The translations under genes and the position numbers were made by a program. Positions 23,816 through 35,358 of a DNA stretch of 64,000 nucleotides are shown here, in pieces; positions within the stretch are counted from its first letter, which is position 1, and every line of letters starts with the position of its first letter. Source of the stretch: Stomorhina lunata. Lineage: Eukaryota; Arthropoda; Insecta; Diptera; Rhiniidae. The notes under the pieces are model-generated. The model made no database searches. It saw only the letters and a list, made by a program, of their open reading frames with translations, and was not told the DNA's origin. The stretch spans positions 133,762,440-133,826,439 of the forward strand of contig OW121740.1 of NCBI GenBank assembly GCA_933228675.1. Reading direction: 5' to 3'.

Positions 23816-24345
23816 CAATGCAATTTATTTTGATCGCCACAGAGAAAACCCTAAGTTTTATTTATGCTCTGAAATTAAACTGCAAAAAGCTCTATCTCAA
23901 TTTAGTTTTTTCTATTTACAAATAAAAAAAGGATTTTAAAAAACAAATTCCCGCATTTAAGAAAACGTAAAAGCTTGTCAATTACAGTTTTAAATATGCG
24001 TTTACCTTTTCCTATAAATCTTCAAATTTTTGAGTTAGGGCCTTTCTTCATAATACCAACGAAATAAAGGTTTTTATGTTAATTGTTATTTTAATTATAA
24101 TTATCAAGAACATGATACGTGGAGTTATGTCAATGTTGATATGCGAAGAAGCGAGAAAAGTAAGAAATTATAAAGAATGTTAGGTAAATTTCCATTAATG
24201 GAAAATTTTTTTTATGTAAATTTTCACTTTAAATTCAATGTTTCAGCTACAATTGAATTTATTAGAGGGTCCAAAGGGCAGAATTGAATATTTATTATCA
24301 ATTTAACTTAAACCAAACTTATTACACAAAACTAATGTAATTATA
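23816..24345. other. unique AT-rich interval
   Basis: No gene, RNA or repeat recognised. Confidence 0.45.
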
Positions 24346-24747
24346 ACAAGTAAGAAAGTGCTATAGTCGTTCAATACGATACCCTTCACCACTAAGGTCA
24401 AAGGTCTGTACTTATTCGTGTATAAAGACAAATATTTGCTAAATTTTGTCATCATACAAACATTTTCTCAAGACATATATTTAAGCTATTTTTGTAATTT
24501 GGAGGACCGATTTTGACGAATTTCAATAGCCCAATATCAAAAAATCACCTGTGTCAATTTTTATCAAACTTTAGAATTGCGACCTATACTTTGATTATAT
24601 GGTTTATATGGTCCAGCCAGCCGTCCATCCATGTGGACGAACAGACATGGTTAAATCGGAAAGTGATTCTAAACCTATATATATATGCATTACATACATC
24701 AGCAAAAACTTATTATAACCTTTCCATCATTGGTGGTGAAGGGCATA
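24346..24747 (+). mobile_element. mini-me-like element family A, copy 1 (internally deleted)
   Basis: Starts ACAAGTAAGAAAGTGCTATA and ends GGTGGTGAAGGGCATA, the two ends of family A, but the inner portion around the GAGCGTTTTAGTGA block is missing. The 3' hairpin and a short CCAGCCAGCCGTCCATCC stretch, the counterpart of the microsatellite, remain. It ends 37 bp before the hAT target duplication. Confidence 0.75.
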
Positions 24748-24791
24748 ATGAGATAAATCTTACCATTTGGCAACGCTGATTGTGATACTCT

Positions 24792-25686
24792 CAGTGTTGC
24801 CACCAACTAAATGTTAAATTACACATGTGTCATACCAAAATTACACATGAAATTAGGAATTGCACATGCTTTTTTTTTGGCAAAATAACATACTTACTTG
24901 GCCTATATTTGCAACCTGTTAAGGTCAAAGGCCGAGCAAATTTTAGAATTCTATGCGTTTCGTTCTTGTGCGCATATTCTATTTCGTAGGCCAAGTTTTA
25001 AAAGGCTTTCCTCTACATGGTCTTTTCATCAATGTTTCGGACGACCCCTTGTAACATATGGGATAACTCGCGGCACATGATAGCTCATTACATTCACGAG
25101 TGTTAAAGTAGTTCCCTGGCAGCAGCGTTCAAATACTGCGAAATTAAAATAAAGTTAATATCTTTTTGCAAAGTAGGAAACAATCTGTCTTCCAAGGTAT
25201 TCTTTAAATCAGAAGCCTTTACCCTTTACCTGGCTCCAAATTGCTGTGAAGCCCAAAATTTCAAAATCTAAGAGTGCAATTGCTATTTTGGGATCACAAT
25301 ATCCACAATTGTATAAATATCTTCACTAAAATTATTTTTTTTTTAATTTGACGAATTGCCTCTATATAAAACTCTCGGCTATCTTGAAGCATATTTTATT
25401 TCCCATAAATATTGGGATTTTAAGACATCCATTTTTATGAATATAGTAACATTAAAAAGTTTGCATTATATTAATTATTTCGATTTCGAAAGGGACGTAC
25501 AAATATTTACTTTTTTAAAATGCATGTGTTAAAAACTGTTAAAAAAATATTACGATAGATAGCACTCAAAAACGACAAAAATTTAAATTACACATGAGTT
25601 ACACATGCAGCCAGTTACACATCGTCTACACATGAAAATAAAAATTACACATGATATGTGTAATTCCACCTAAAGTGGAAACACTG
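24792..25686. mobile_element. non-autonomous hAT-type element with perfect 8-bp target duplication
   Basis: Flanked by the direct repeat GATACTCT at 24784-24791 and 25687-25694. The ends are inverted: CAGTGTTGCCAC at the left and the complement of CAGTGTTTCCAC at the right, followed in each case by ATTACACAT repeats. Multiple subterminal ACACATG motifs lie near both ends, as transposase-binding repeats do in hAT elements. An 8-bp duplication plus CAGTG termini fits hAT. No transposase frame is present. The interior carries a LINE tail fragment on the minus strand. The perfect duplication suggests a fairly recent insertion. Confidence 0.8.
24890..25062 (-). pseudogene. LINE reverse-transcriptase C-terminal fragment inside the hAT element
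   Basis: The minus strand reads RGRPKH, two stops, then KDHVEESLLKLGLRN and AQERNA. This is homologous at the DNA level to the fragment at 41.87-42.01 kb (RGCPKLRWKDQVEKYLLKLD). The RGRPKxRWxDQVExDL pattern is typical of the C-terminal tail of endonuclease/reverse-transcriptase LINEs. It has in-frame stops, so it is dead cargo. Confidence 0.5.
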
Positions 25687-25694
25687 GATACTCT

Positions 25695-26995
25695 CCTCAT
25701 TTTTCTCTTTGTTTTTTGTTTGTTAAACATAAAAGGAGTAATTGCAATTTACTCTCTCATTTATTTTAGTTCTTGCCGAGTTTTAATTGCGTAAGTGGCT
25801 CTTGGTAATTAAAATTTAATTTTGTACTAATATTTAAATAATTAAAAGTGAAAATATTAAAAAAATGTTTTAGATTTATAATTAAAGTATTTTTTAATGT
25901 TAGTACATAAAATTTATAAAAAAAAATAAGTTTTTCGAGATTTAAAGTCGATTAAAGTTCGGTCTTAAAATTCTTTCTGGTAATCTTTTAATGACATGCA
26001 ATGTTTGGTTTATTTTTCATGCAGAGATTTTTATTGAGTGTTGTTAGTGTTTTATCGAGTATGTAAAGTTGTTGTTTTTAGAAATAGAAAGTAGAATGCA
26101 AAGTAAATAATGTTGCAGTTTTACATAAAAGCAAAGGTAAGTTTTTTTTTTTTTGTTTTTATTATTTTTGTTTTATGCTGTGGGGTTGAGGTCGTGTAAT
26201 GTTAATTGTAACATTATGTTGTGGTTTGACCAGAACTGTAACATGAAACTGTAAAAATGGAGAATATTATAATCAACTTAAATTTCACTTTCCCATGGAA
26301 AAAATCACGTTATTTAACTAACTGACATTATTCTATTGTTTAAGATCAAGAATTTTTAACAAATAACTGACTAACAATAGATGACAAAACCCCATAATAT
26401 TATTTCACTTTTGCCTAAAGAATCCATAAATTAAAATTCATTTTATTCGTTTCATTTTTGCGTTATCTATCAAATGTTTTCCCTTTTACAGACATCATTA
26501 TGGTGATATTTATAAATAAATTCAATGCAATTTGTATTTAGACCAAACCCACAAAAATCCATTGTATTAAAAAAAATCGTTCATTCATTCATTCATTCAA
26601 TTTAAAATATTACACACATATTGTATTAAATAAAAAAAAAAAAACAAAATGTAAACCATACCAAAAACTTACACACACTTACATTAGTAAACGTACACCT
26701 CCAAGTCTGGCATCGTAAAAAAATTATATATACAACCTATTAAAAGCGCATTCAACCTGAATTTTAAATGACAATATGAATATTTTAGTATAAATACACT
26801 CTCACTAACAGACATATACAGAAACAGAAATCAACAGTTGGTAGTGCTACGTTCCACCGGTACAGTAATTCCTCTGTTAAATGTTAGTTTTGAATTGAAA
26901 CTTCCTATTCCTGTCACTTGTTTAAGTATACTTAAGTTCTGAATTTGATGTTTATGGAAGGGAGTTCTGTACGTTATTATTTCCATGGAAAATAA
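25695..26995. other. unique AT-rich interval with a small ATTC microsatellite
   Basis: No gene supported. It holds a (TTCA)n run of about 20 bp near 26580 and a TATAAATA box at 26789-26796 without a convincing initiator at the right distance. Frames are short. Confidence 0.45.
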
Positions 26996-29900
26996 ATTGA
27001 AAGATTTTCTATAGAAAAATTTTTATATCGAAAAATTTTCTAAAGAAAAATTTTTACATCTAAAAATTTTCTATAGAAAAATTTTTATATCAAAAAATTT
27101 TCTATAGAAAAATTTTTATGCCGAAAAATTTTCTATAAAAAAATTTTTATGTCGAAAAATTTTCTATAGAAAAATTTTTATATTCAAAAATTTTCTATGG
27201 AAAAGTTTTTATATCAAAAAGTTTTCTATAGAAAAATTTTTTATATCAAAAAGTTTTCTATAGAAAAATTTTTTATATCCAAAAATTTTTTATAGAAAAA
27301 TTTTTATATCGAAAAATTTTCTATAGAAAAATTTTTATATCGAAAAATTTTCTATAGAAAAATTTTTATATCGAAAAATTTTCTATAGAAAAATTTTTAT
27401 ATCGAAAAATTTTCTATAGAAAAATTTTTATATCGAAAAATTTTCTATAGAAAAATTTTTATGTCGAAAAATTTTCTATAGAAAAATTTTTATATCGAAA
27501 AATTTTCTATAGAAAAATTTTTATATCGAAAAATTTTCTATAGAAAAATTTTTATATCGAAAAATTTTCTATAGAAATATTTTTATATCGAAAAATTTTC
27601 TATAGAAAAATTTTTATATCGAAAAATTTTCTATAGAAAAATTTTTATATCGAAAAATTTTCTATAGAAAAATTTTTATATCGAAAAATTTTCTATAGAA
27701 ATATTTTTATATCGAAAAATTTTCTATAGAAAAATTTTTATATCGAAAAATTTTCTATAGAAAAATTTTTATATCGAAAAATTTTCTATAGAAAAATTTT
27801 TATATCGAAAAATTTTCTATAGAAAAATTTTTATATCGAAAAATTTTCTATAGAAAAATTTTTATATCGAAAAGTTTTCTATAGAAAAATTTTTATATCG
27901 AAGAATTTTCTATAGAAAAATTTTTATATCGAAAAATTTTCTATAGAAAAATTTTTATATCGAAAAATTTTCTATAGAAAAATTTTTATATCGAAAAATT
28001 TTCTATAGAAAAATTTTTATATCGAAAAATTTTCTATAGAAAAATTTTTATATCGAAAAATTTTTATATCGAAAAATTTTCTATAGAAAAATTTTTATAT
28101 CGAAAAATTTTCTATAGAAAAATTTTTATATCGAAAAATTTTCTATAGAAAAATTTTTATATCGAAAAATTTTCTATAGAAAAATTTTTATATCGAAAAA
28201 TTTTCTATTGAAAAATTTTTATATCGAAAAATTTTCTATAGAAAAATTATTATATCGAAAAATTTTTATATCGAAAAACTTTCTATAGAAAAATTTTTAT
28301 ATCGAAAAATTTTCTATAGAAAAATTTTTATATCGAAAAATTTTCTATAGAAAAATTTTTATATCGAAAAATTTTCTATAGAAAAATTTTTATATCGAAA
28401 AATTTTCTATAGAAAAATTTTTATATCGAAAAATTTTCTATAGAAAAATTTTTATATCGAAAAATTTTCTATAGAAAAATTTTTATATCGAAAAATTTTC
28501 TATAGAAAAATTTTTATATCGAAAAATTTTCTATAGAAAAATTTTTATATCGAAAAATTTTCTATAGAAAAATTTTTATATCGAAAAATTTTCTATAGAA
28601 AAATTTTTATATCAAAAAATTTTCTATAGAAAAATTTTTATATCGAAAAATTTTTTATAGAAAAATTTTTATATCGAAAAATTTTCTATAGAAAAATTTT
28701 TATATCGAAAAATTTTCTATAGAAAAATTTTTATATCGAAAAATTTTCTGTAGAAAAAAAAATTTTTATATCGAAACATTTTCTATAGAAAAATTTTTAT
28801 ATCGAAAAATTTTCTATAGAAAAATTTTTATATCGAAAAATTTTCTATAGAAAAATTTTTATATCGAAAAATTTTCTATAGAAAAATTTTTATATCGAAA
28901 AATTTTCTATAGAAAAATTTTTATATCGAAAAATTTTCTATAGAAAAATTTTTATATCGAAAAATTTTCTATAGAAAAATTTTTATATCGAAAAATTTTC
29001 TATAGAAAAATTTTTATATCGAAAAATTTTCTATAGAAAAATTTTTATATCGAAAAATTTTCTATAGAAAAATTTTTATATCGAAAAATTTTCTATAGAA
29101 AAATTTTAATATCGAAAAATTTTCTATAGAAAAATTTTTATATCGAAAAATTTTCTATCGAAAAATTTTTATATCGAAAAATTTTCTATAGAAAAATTTT
29201 TATATCGAAAAATTTTCTATAGAAAAATTTTTATATCGAAAAATTTTCTATAGAAAAATTTTTATATCGAAAAATTTTCTATAGAAAAATTTTTATATCG
29301 AAAAATTTTCTATAGAAAAATTTTTATATCGAAAAATTTTCTTTAGAAAAATTTTTATATCGAAAAATTTTCTATAGAAAAATTTTTATATCGAAAAATT
29401 TTCTATAGAAAAATTTTTATATCGAAAAATTTTCTATAGAAAAATTTTTATATCGAAAAATTTTCTATAGAAAAATTTTTATATCGAAAAATTTTCTATA
29501 GAAAAATTTTTATGTCGAAAAATTTTCTATAGAAAAATTTTTATATTCAAAAATTTTCTATGGAAAAATTTTTATATCAAAAAGTTTTCTATAGAAAAAT
29601 TTTTATATCGAAAAATTTTCTGTAGAAAAATTTTTATATCGAAAAATTTTTTATAGAAAAATTTTTATATCGAAAAATTTTCTATAGAAAAATTTTTACA
29701 TCGAAAAATTTTGTATAGAAAAATTTGTATATCGAAAAATTTTTTAAAGAAAAATTTTTATATCAAAAAATTTTCTATAGAAAAATTTTGTTTCCGAAAA
29801 ATTTTCTATAAAAAAATTTTTATATCGAAAAATTTTCTACAGAAAAACTTTTATATCGAAAAATTTTTATATCGAAAAATTTTCTATAGAAAAACATTAT

Positions 29901-30693
29901 TTGGCTTTTTATCAATAAATTGGTCGGTTACATTAATAAATAAATGTAACAGATTTGGGATCAAATGCGAATACCCTTCTTTTTGAAAAATTTTTATATC
30001 GAAAAATTTTCTTTAGAAAAATTTTTACAATGAACAATTTTCTATAGAAAAATTTTTATATCGAAAAATTTTCTACAGAAGAATTTTTATATCGAAAAAT
30101 TTTCTATAGAAAAATTTTTATATCGAAAAATTTTCTATAGAAAAATTTTTATATCGAAAAATTTTCTATAGAAAAATGTTTATATCGAAAAATTTTCTAT
30201 AGAAAAATTTTTATATCGAAAAATTTTCTATAGAAAAATTTTTATATCGAAAAATTTTCTATATGAAAATTTTTATATCAAAAAATTTTCTATAGAAAAA
30301 TTTTTATATCAAAAAATTTCATATATGAAAATTTTTTAAGAGAAAAATTTTTTATAAATAATTTTTTGTTGAAAAAATTTTATGTCGAAAAAGTTCTTCT
30401 CTATAGAAAAATTCTTATTACGTAGAATTTTTTTCTACTGAAAAATTTGTATATTTATATAAAAAAAATTAAAAAAAAATTTTTCGATACAAAAAATTTT
30501 TCATGAAAAATTCTCTGAAAAAAAAATTTATATATAAATTTTCTGTAGAAAATTTTCTATTGAAATTTTTTATGGTAAAAGTTTTTATTGAAAAATTTTC
30601 TATAGAAATTTTTATACAAAAAATTGTTTACATCGAAAAATTTTCTATAGAAAAATGTATATATCGAAACATTTTCTATAGAGAAATGTATAT
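26996..30693. repeat. 31-bp palindromic minisatellite array S5 (ATATCG spacer), near-homogeneous
   Basis: On the order of 100 tandem 31-bp units: AAAAATTTTCTATAG followed by AAAAATTTTTATATCG. Most units are identical. Occasional half-unit deletions (near 28060 and 28255) and an A9 expansion (near 28755) occur. A four-unit series of variants (ATGTCG, ATATTC, CTATGG, ATCAAAAAG) appears at both ends, near 27151 and 29514. A variant pair GAAATATTT is 124 bp apart at 27571 and 27695. Interrupted by a hammerhead-element head at 29.9 kb. Short frames rich in K, F, I and N are artefacts. Confidence 0.97.
29893..29986 (-). mobile_element. head fragment of the hammerhead-bearing repeat inside satellite S5 (family C copy 7)
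   Basis: Reads, in plus text, GGCTTTTTATCAATAAATTG, then TGTTACATT-type inverted arms (GTTACATTAATAAA and AAATGTAACAG), then TTTGGGATCAAATGCGAATA. This is the reverse complement of the heads at 48.8, 62.3 and 63.5 kb. It contains no ribozyme core. Satellite resumes on both sides, so it is an insertion or was captured during amplification. Confidence 0.75.
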
Positions 30694-30809
30694 GTGACCC
30701 GGTCTATGACTCAAAAGCAAAATTTCGGGAAATAAGCTAATTTTTCGAAATTTTTAGCTAATTTTTCGAAATTTTGTTTTTAATTCATAAGCCACCTTTT
30801 CTCTTCGCA
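30694..30809. mobile_element. fold-back MITE-like repeat (family H copy 2)
   Basis: GTGACCCGGTCTATGACTC then AAAAGCAAAATTTCG, an AATTTTTCGAAATTTTT core, then CGAAATTTTGTTTTTAATTC and ATAAGCCACCTTTTCTC. The two sides are inverted copies, giving a hairpin of about 25-30 bp arms. The left arm with its outer segment matches the repeat at 7.52 kb. It interrupts the degenerating right edge of satellite S5. Confidence 0.6.
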
Positions 30810-32045
30810 TATATTAAATTTTCTATAGAAAAATGTATATATCGAAAAATTTTCTATAGAAAAAGAACCTAAGAATATAAGATTACTTTTATAATTTGGA
30901 TATGCTTTTTTTAATTATGGTAATATTTTTAAATAACAATTATTCAAAAATATTATTAAGATTTAAAAAATCATTATTAAAATCGAGGGTCTACTGTACT
31001 TAGTATCTGATGGTAGTTATAGTAGTTTTTTGTCACAAAACTAGAATTTCATAACAAGAAGAAACAAATATCAAATAAAATATAAATTGTAGTATGAAAG
31101 ACACAAATAATACACAAGGAACCACAAAAAAAGTTGCAAATTGTCATAACACAAATGAGAACCACCAAAAAAAAGAACCTACTACGGATAAAGTAAAGGT
31201 ATACTTATGTGTTTGGTGTAAAGTATTTGCTTTGTATTTTTAAGAATTCTTACTATTTTACTTGACATGACATTTGTACAAACATTTGTATGTAAATAAA
31301 TATTTTAAGCAAATAAACGAAAAGAGAAGAGTATATCAACAAATATTTATTTATTCATTTAAAGGCAGGTGCTTTGTAGAATATGAATATTTATACAGAA
31401 CGTGTAGAATAAGAAGTCAAAAAGAATTTCAAATAAATTATGCTAATTGAAAACATTTTACCGGTGTTTAAGGCACTTGCAGAACAGATATTTTCAAATA
31501 AATTCTTTGATAAGAGCAGAGAAATTTAGGTCAAATTATATTATTTAGCACACAATTAAGGTACCGGAGAAGATTTGCTTCAAGTGTTTCATAAGAGTAA
31601 GAATTCTGAAATTTGTTTTGATAACAGATCACATCAATCACTTTATTTATAATGATCATGGAATGGAATTTGAATATGTAACTAAAAAGGCCAAAAGCCT
31701 AAAAGGGTTTTAAAAAATTAGCTCGAGTTTTAAAGTTGTACAAAATCAGAAAAAACTGCAAGTACATCAAGAATAATTGTACATAATTTAAATATAACAA
31801 TTCAAGTGTGCACAGTTATATATGTTCCCTGATACAAAATTTCGACTTTTATGACCTCTAGTACATCGTATGTACTCCAAGCGCTTTTTTACAATTTTGA
31901 TCATCTTTGGTATACTTTTTTCGAGATTATTAAGATTTTTTGGATCAATAGTTTTCCAGGTTTCAATACAACTGCCCGAAAGAATGTCTACCATTTCAAG
32001 CTGTTTTTTTAATAATTTTTTTCAAGAGGGATCAAAGAAGCTCGA
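30810..32045. other. last satellite units, then unique AT-rich interval
   Basis: The first 50 bp are the final CTATAG satellite units. The rest shows no supported gene. From about 31.79 kb the sequence may belong to a diverged outer part of the next family A element but I cannot align it confidently. Confidence 0.4.
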
Positions 32046-32624
32046 AAATTATGTATGCAAAAAATAGACTCAAAATTTCCATTATCTTTAGATTTACGAG
32101 CGTTTTAGTGATTTTTTGTCTCATTTAGTGCGTTTTTAAAGAAGAGTTTGTATGGGAGCTATGGTCAAATGTGGACCGATTTCAACAAAATTTGGTACAG
32201 TGACTTTAGTTGACATAAGCAGTATTTGTATGTATTTCATGAAAAAATATTGATATTCGTGGCCAATATAGCAATTCCGGGAAGTGGGACCTATGGGAGG
32301 TACCATAAATAATGGACCAATTTTGACCAATTTCAATAGCCATGGTCCCATTATCAAAAAATGATCTGTGCCAAATTTCATCAAATTATCTTTAGAATTG
32401 CGACCTGTAGTTTGATTACAAGGTTTACATGGGGGTCCAGCCAGCCAGCCGGCCAGCCAGACGGACGGACGGACGGACGGACGGACATCGCTAAATCGAC
32501 TCAGAAAGTGATTCTAAGCCTATTGGTATACTAAAAGGTGGGTCTAAGACAAATATTTCTATGCGTTACAAACATCAGCACAAACTTATAATACCCTTTC
32601 CACCTATGGTGGTGAAGGGTATAA
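32046..32624 (+). mobile_element. mini-me-like element family A, copy 2 (5' truncated)
   Basis: Enters the family at AATTATGTATGCAAAAAATA and continues through GAGCGTTTTAGTGA, TGGGAGCTATGGTCAAATGT, GTGGGACCTATGGGAGGTAC and CCATGGTCCCATTATC. It ends with the 3' hairpin ATACCCTTTCCACC-TAT-GGTGGTGAAGGGTAT. A CCAGCCAG/GACGGACG tract at 32438-32487 is the family's microsatellite seed, here about 50 bp. It abuts the mariner element, whose outer 5' terminal repeat is missing, so the junction is a truncation or nested insertion. Confidence 0.8.
32438..32487. repeat. CCAG/GACG tetranucleotide tract in family A element
   Basis: CCAGCCAGCCGGCCAGCCAG then six GACG units. It lies about 140 bp from the 3' end of the element, the same position as in the other family A and B copies. 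Confidence 0.85.
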
Positions 32625-33710
32625 AAAGTGCGCGATATTTTATTAGTTTTTGTTTGTTTGGCGTCAATTTTAATATGGAGCCCACAAAATAACATTTTCG
32701 TCATATTTTACTTTATTATATCCGTAAAGGAAAAACGCAGCGCCGGATTTCTAAAAAGTTGCGTGATTTGTATGATGATAAAGCCTTAAAAGAAACACAG
32801 TGTCGAAGTTGGTTTGTCCAATTCCGTTCGGGAGATTTTTGACTAAAAGATAAGCCACATTCAGGTCGGCCAAACGAAGTTAATGTTGACGAATCAGTGA
32901 CGATATCAAGGCTTTAATCGAATCGGATCGTCATATAACTGAGCGTGAGAAGGATAGAAGTTAAATAAAGCAACATCAACCATTTATAACTATAAAAGAC
33001 GTCTTGGACTGGTAAAAATATATATGGGTGCCACATGGATAGAAAGAAATTCATTTAACAAACCGTTTTAATGCTTGTGATATGCATCTTAAACATCATC
33101 CGTTTTTGAAGCTAATCATAAATGGAGATAAAAAATGAATTGTTTACAATAAAGTCAATCGAAAAGGATCATAATCTAAGCGTAATGAAGCGCCAAAAAA
33201 CACGTTAAAGAAGATTATGCTGTCAGTTTGGTGGGATAAGAAGGGTTAAGTATATTTTGAGCTGCTTTCAAAGAATCTCTGCTGTGAACAACTAGACAAT
33301 TGAATGCAGCCATCAACGAGAATTGGACAGAATTAGTCAATCGTAAAGGTGTCATATTCCATCATAGACCGCACACATCTTTGGTCACTCGCCAAAAAAT
33401 TGAGAGAACTTGGCTGGGAACTTTTGATGCATCCACTATATAGCCCTGACCTTGCACAGTAAGACTTCAATTTATTTCGGTCCTTGCAAACTCCTTAAAT
33501 GATAAAACTTTTTATATCGACGAGGCTATAAAATCGCAGTCAAGTTTTTGGCAGATAAAGGCCAAAAGTTCTATGAACGTGTAATAATGATGTTGCCGGA
33601 AAGATGGCAAAAGGTCATCCAACAAAATGGAAATTATTTAAAATTTAAAAAAAATGTGTTTACTTTCTTTAAAAAAATCGCAGGTATCTTTTGGAGGTCA
33701 ATCCAATATT
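32625..33710 (+). mobile_element. mariner element, 5' terminal repeat truncated
   Basis: The right end (33672-33710, complement ATATTGGATTGACCTCC then TGCGATTTTTTT) resembles the 5' TATTGGGTTGGC...GCGATTTTT terminal repeats of mellifera/mori-type mariners. The left end begins AAAAGTGCGCGATATTTT, matching only the inner part of that repeat; the outer part is replaced by family A sequence. Between them lie transposase remains. About 1.09 kb, slightly shorter than the usual 1.3 kb mariner. Confidence 0.75.
32675..33648 (+). pseudogene. mariner transposase pseudogene
   Basis: The three frames together show FRHILLYYIRKGKTQRRISK, LYDDKALKETQCRSWFVQFR and SGDF, then NGDKK-stop-IVYN (first catalytic Asp block). 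VIFHHRPHTSLVTRQK follows, where the family has HQDNARPHT: the residues including the second catalytic Asp are deleted. Then come LRELGWELLMHPLYSPDLAQ, stop, DFNLF (third Asp block) and MLPERWQKVIQQNGNYL-like remains across frames. Multiple stops and frameshifts make it inactive. The YSPDLA...DxxLF and ERW motifs place it firmly in mariner (D,D34D). Confidence 0.85.
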
Positions 33711-34410
33711 ATAAACTTTAGTATATAGTAATGGAGTTATTTCGGGTTTTCAATTACATACAATTTCAATTCAAAAAACAACAAAAATTGGATATTACTA
33801 CTATACTATTCATTCGATTTTTACATTTTATTTCTTTGTTTAAAAACAGTTTTTAACAAGGATTTTTTTTAATTTTGAAAAAGGTCCCATTTTACTTTGT
33901 ATTCAAGATTAATTTCGATTCACAGTTCGGGCCTATTTTGGGTCCATGTTTTGAGTCTTTGTTAAGGTACTAATTTACAAAATCAGGTTAACCTGATTAA
34001 GTACAGATCCAAAAAGGGTAGAGTTTCCATTCTGTACTGTCAGTTTTTTAAATTTGATTAATTAAGAATATTTTTTTAAAAATAATAAAAAAAAATATCA
34101 CTGACTGATTAACCTTTTGCGACTGATGTGGTTGTCCAACAATAATTAAGTTTTGTTCTGAAATTAATTTTCTGGAAAACCAAGCCTATAAATTAACATA
34201 TAACACGACTTTTAGCTTTAAAATAACTATTAAAACAATAAAAAAATTGGTACTCATAAACAATAAACAAAACTTTCCCACAGGTAGATCTTTGTAAGTC
34301 CTAGGCTTTACGCGATAGTTTTAGATATGTGTGGAAGATGTCCACCATATACTTAAATTATATGAGATTTTGTAAAATTTCTATATATATTGCCTTCAAT
34401 TTTTTATATA
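33711..34410. other. unique AT-rich interval with an 18-bp palindrome
   Basis: No gene supported. A perfect 18-bp palindrome AATCAGGTTAACCTGATT lies at 33981-33998. Confidence 0.5.
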
Positions 34411-35358
34411 TATGGATCGATTATCTCGAAATTTGGCAAATATATTACAACTCCTTTATCTTCAGATTTATGAGCGTTTTAGAGATTTTTGTCTCATTTA
34501 GTGCGTTTTGATAGAAGAGTTTGTACGGGAGCTATGGTCAAATGTGGACCGAATGTAATATATTAGGAGTGCTTCTACAAATTCATAAAAATCAGAAATT
34601 TATTATAATATTGTACAAATTTATATGCCATAAAAATCGGAAGTCCTTACCTAAAAAACGAAGTTCACTTTCTTTTAAAATCTGACATTTTTTAGGGCAG
34701 TGTTTTCCACAATTCCTTTTTTTGCAATATCCTCCAGCGGAAAGGTAGTAAAAAATTACATTTTTATTAGAATGGGTTAGTCTCAAAAACGGTAGGCACT
34801 TTGTTATAGAAATGCTACAATTGTTTTGCTTCTTTTCTAATTTCGCCCTAGGATTAAATCTTACGAATCACTTTATCACTTTATTTTGTTGACAGAAGAG
34901 TTTTAGAAAATTTTATGTAATTTTCGGGATATTTAAGTGAATGTTAAGATAAAGTCTTGTACGGATAGTATGGGCGAATATTTTTGATGAACTTCATTTA
35001 AATAAAAGTAAATTTATGACTATAAAAGGCAAAAATCTCCATTTTGGGAAGGCGCTTTTATGGGAGGTGTTCGAAATAATGAACGGATTTGTTCTTAATA
35101 CAATAGATCTAAATTTAAATTCTTTTATTTCTTTAAAATTACGATCAATACTTTGATCACAGGCTAACATTGGGAGTCAGCCGTCCGACAGTCTGGACAA
35201 CTTCTGGTGATCTTAATACTTAAAAGTGAGCATCAGACTAATATTCCTATGCAATTTTAGAATTTTAGCAAAATACTCAAACGATCCTGGACCAATTTTA
35301 CTAAAATTGAATAGCAAGATTTATTACATTATTTTAACCGATAAAGGGTATAAAAACT
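34411..35358 (+). mobile_element. diverged family A mini-me-like copy 3, split by unrelated DNA
   Basis: 34.41-34.56 kb matches family A (GATCGATTATCTCGAAATTT, TTTATGAGCGTTTTAGAGA, GGGAGCTATGGTCAAATGTG). After about 300 bp of other sequence the family resumes in eroded form (ATGGGAGGTGTTCGAAATAA, GGGAGTCAGCCGTCCGACAG) and ends CGATAAAGGGTATAAAA. Divergence is much higher than in the other copies, so it is an old insertion. Boundaries of the internal break are approximate. Confidence 0.5.

Noticed and set aside
24898..25080. 60-codon plus-strand frame inside the hAT element as a transposase remnant
   Set aside because: No hAT dimerisation motif; the minus strand of the same stretch matches a LINE tail.
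26789..26835. TATAAATA box followed by TCAACAGTT as a possible Pol II promoter
   Set aside because: TATA to initiator distance is about 44 bp instead of about 30, the initiator fits poorly, and no transcript or gene follows.
26996..29890. Regularly spaced palindromic repeats as a CRISPR-like array
   Set aside because: There are no unique spacers; core and spacer are both repeated, and the surrounding sequence is insect-type eukaryotic DNA.
34592..34786. 64-codon minus frame with a Cys-rich stretch YCKKRNCGKHCPKKC
   Set aside because: Tempting as a small Cys-rich peptide or zinc-binding exon, but no signal peptide, no known Cys spacing and no second copy; it also lies in the gap of an eroded transposon.
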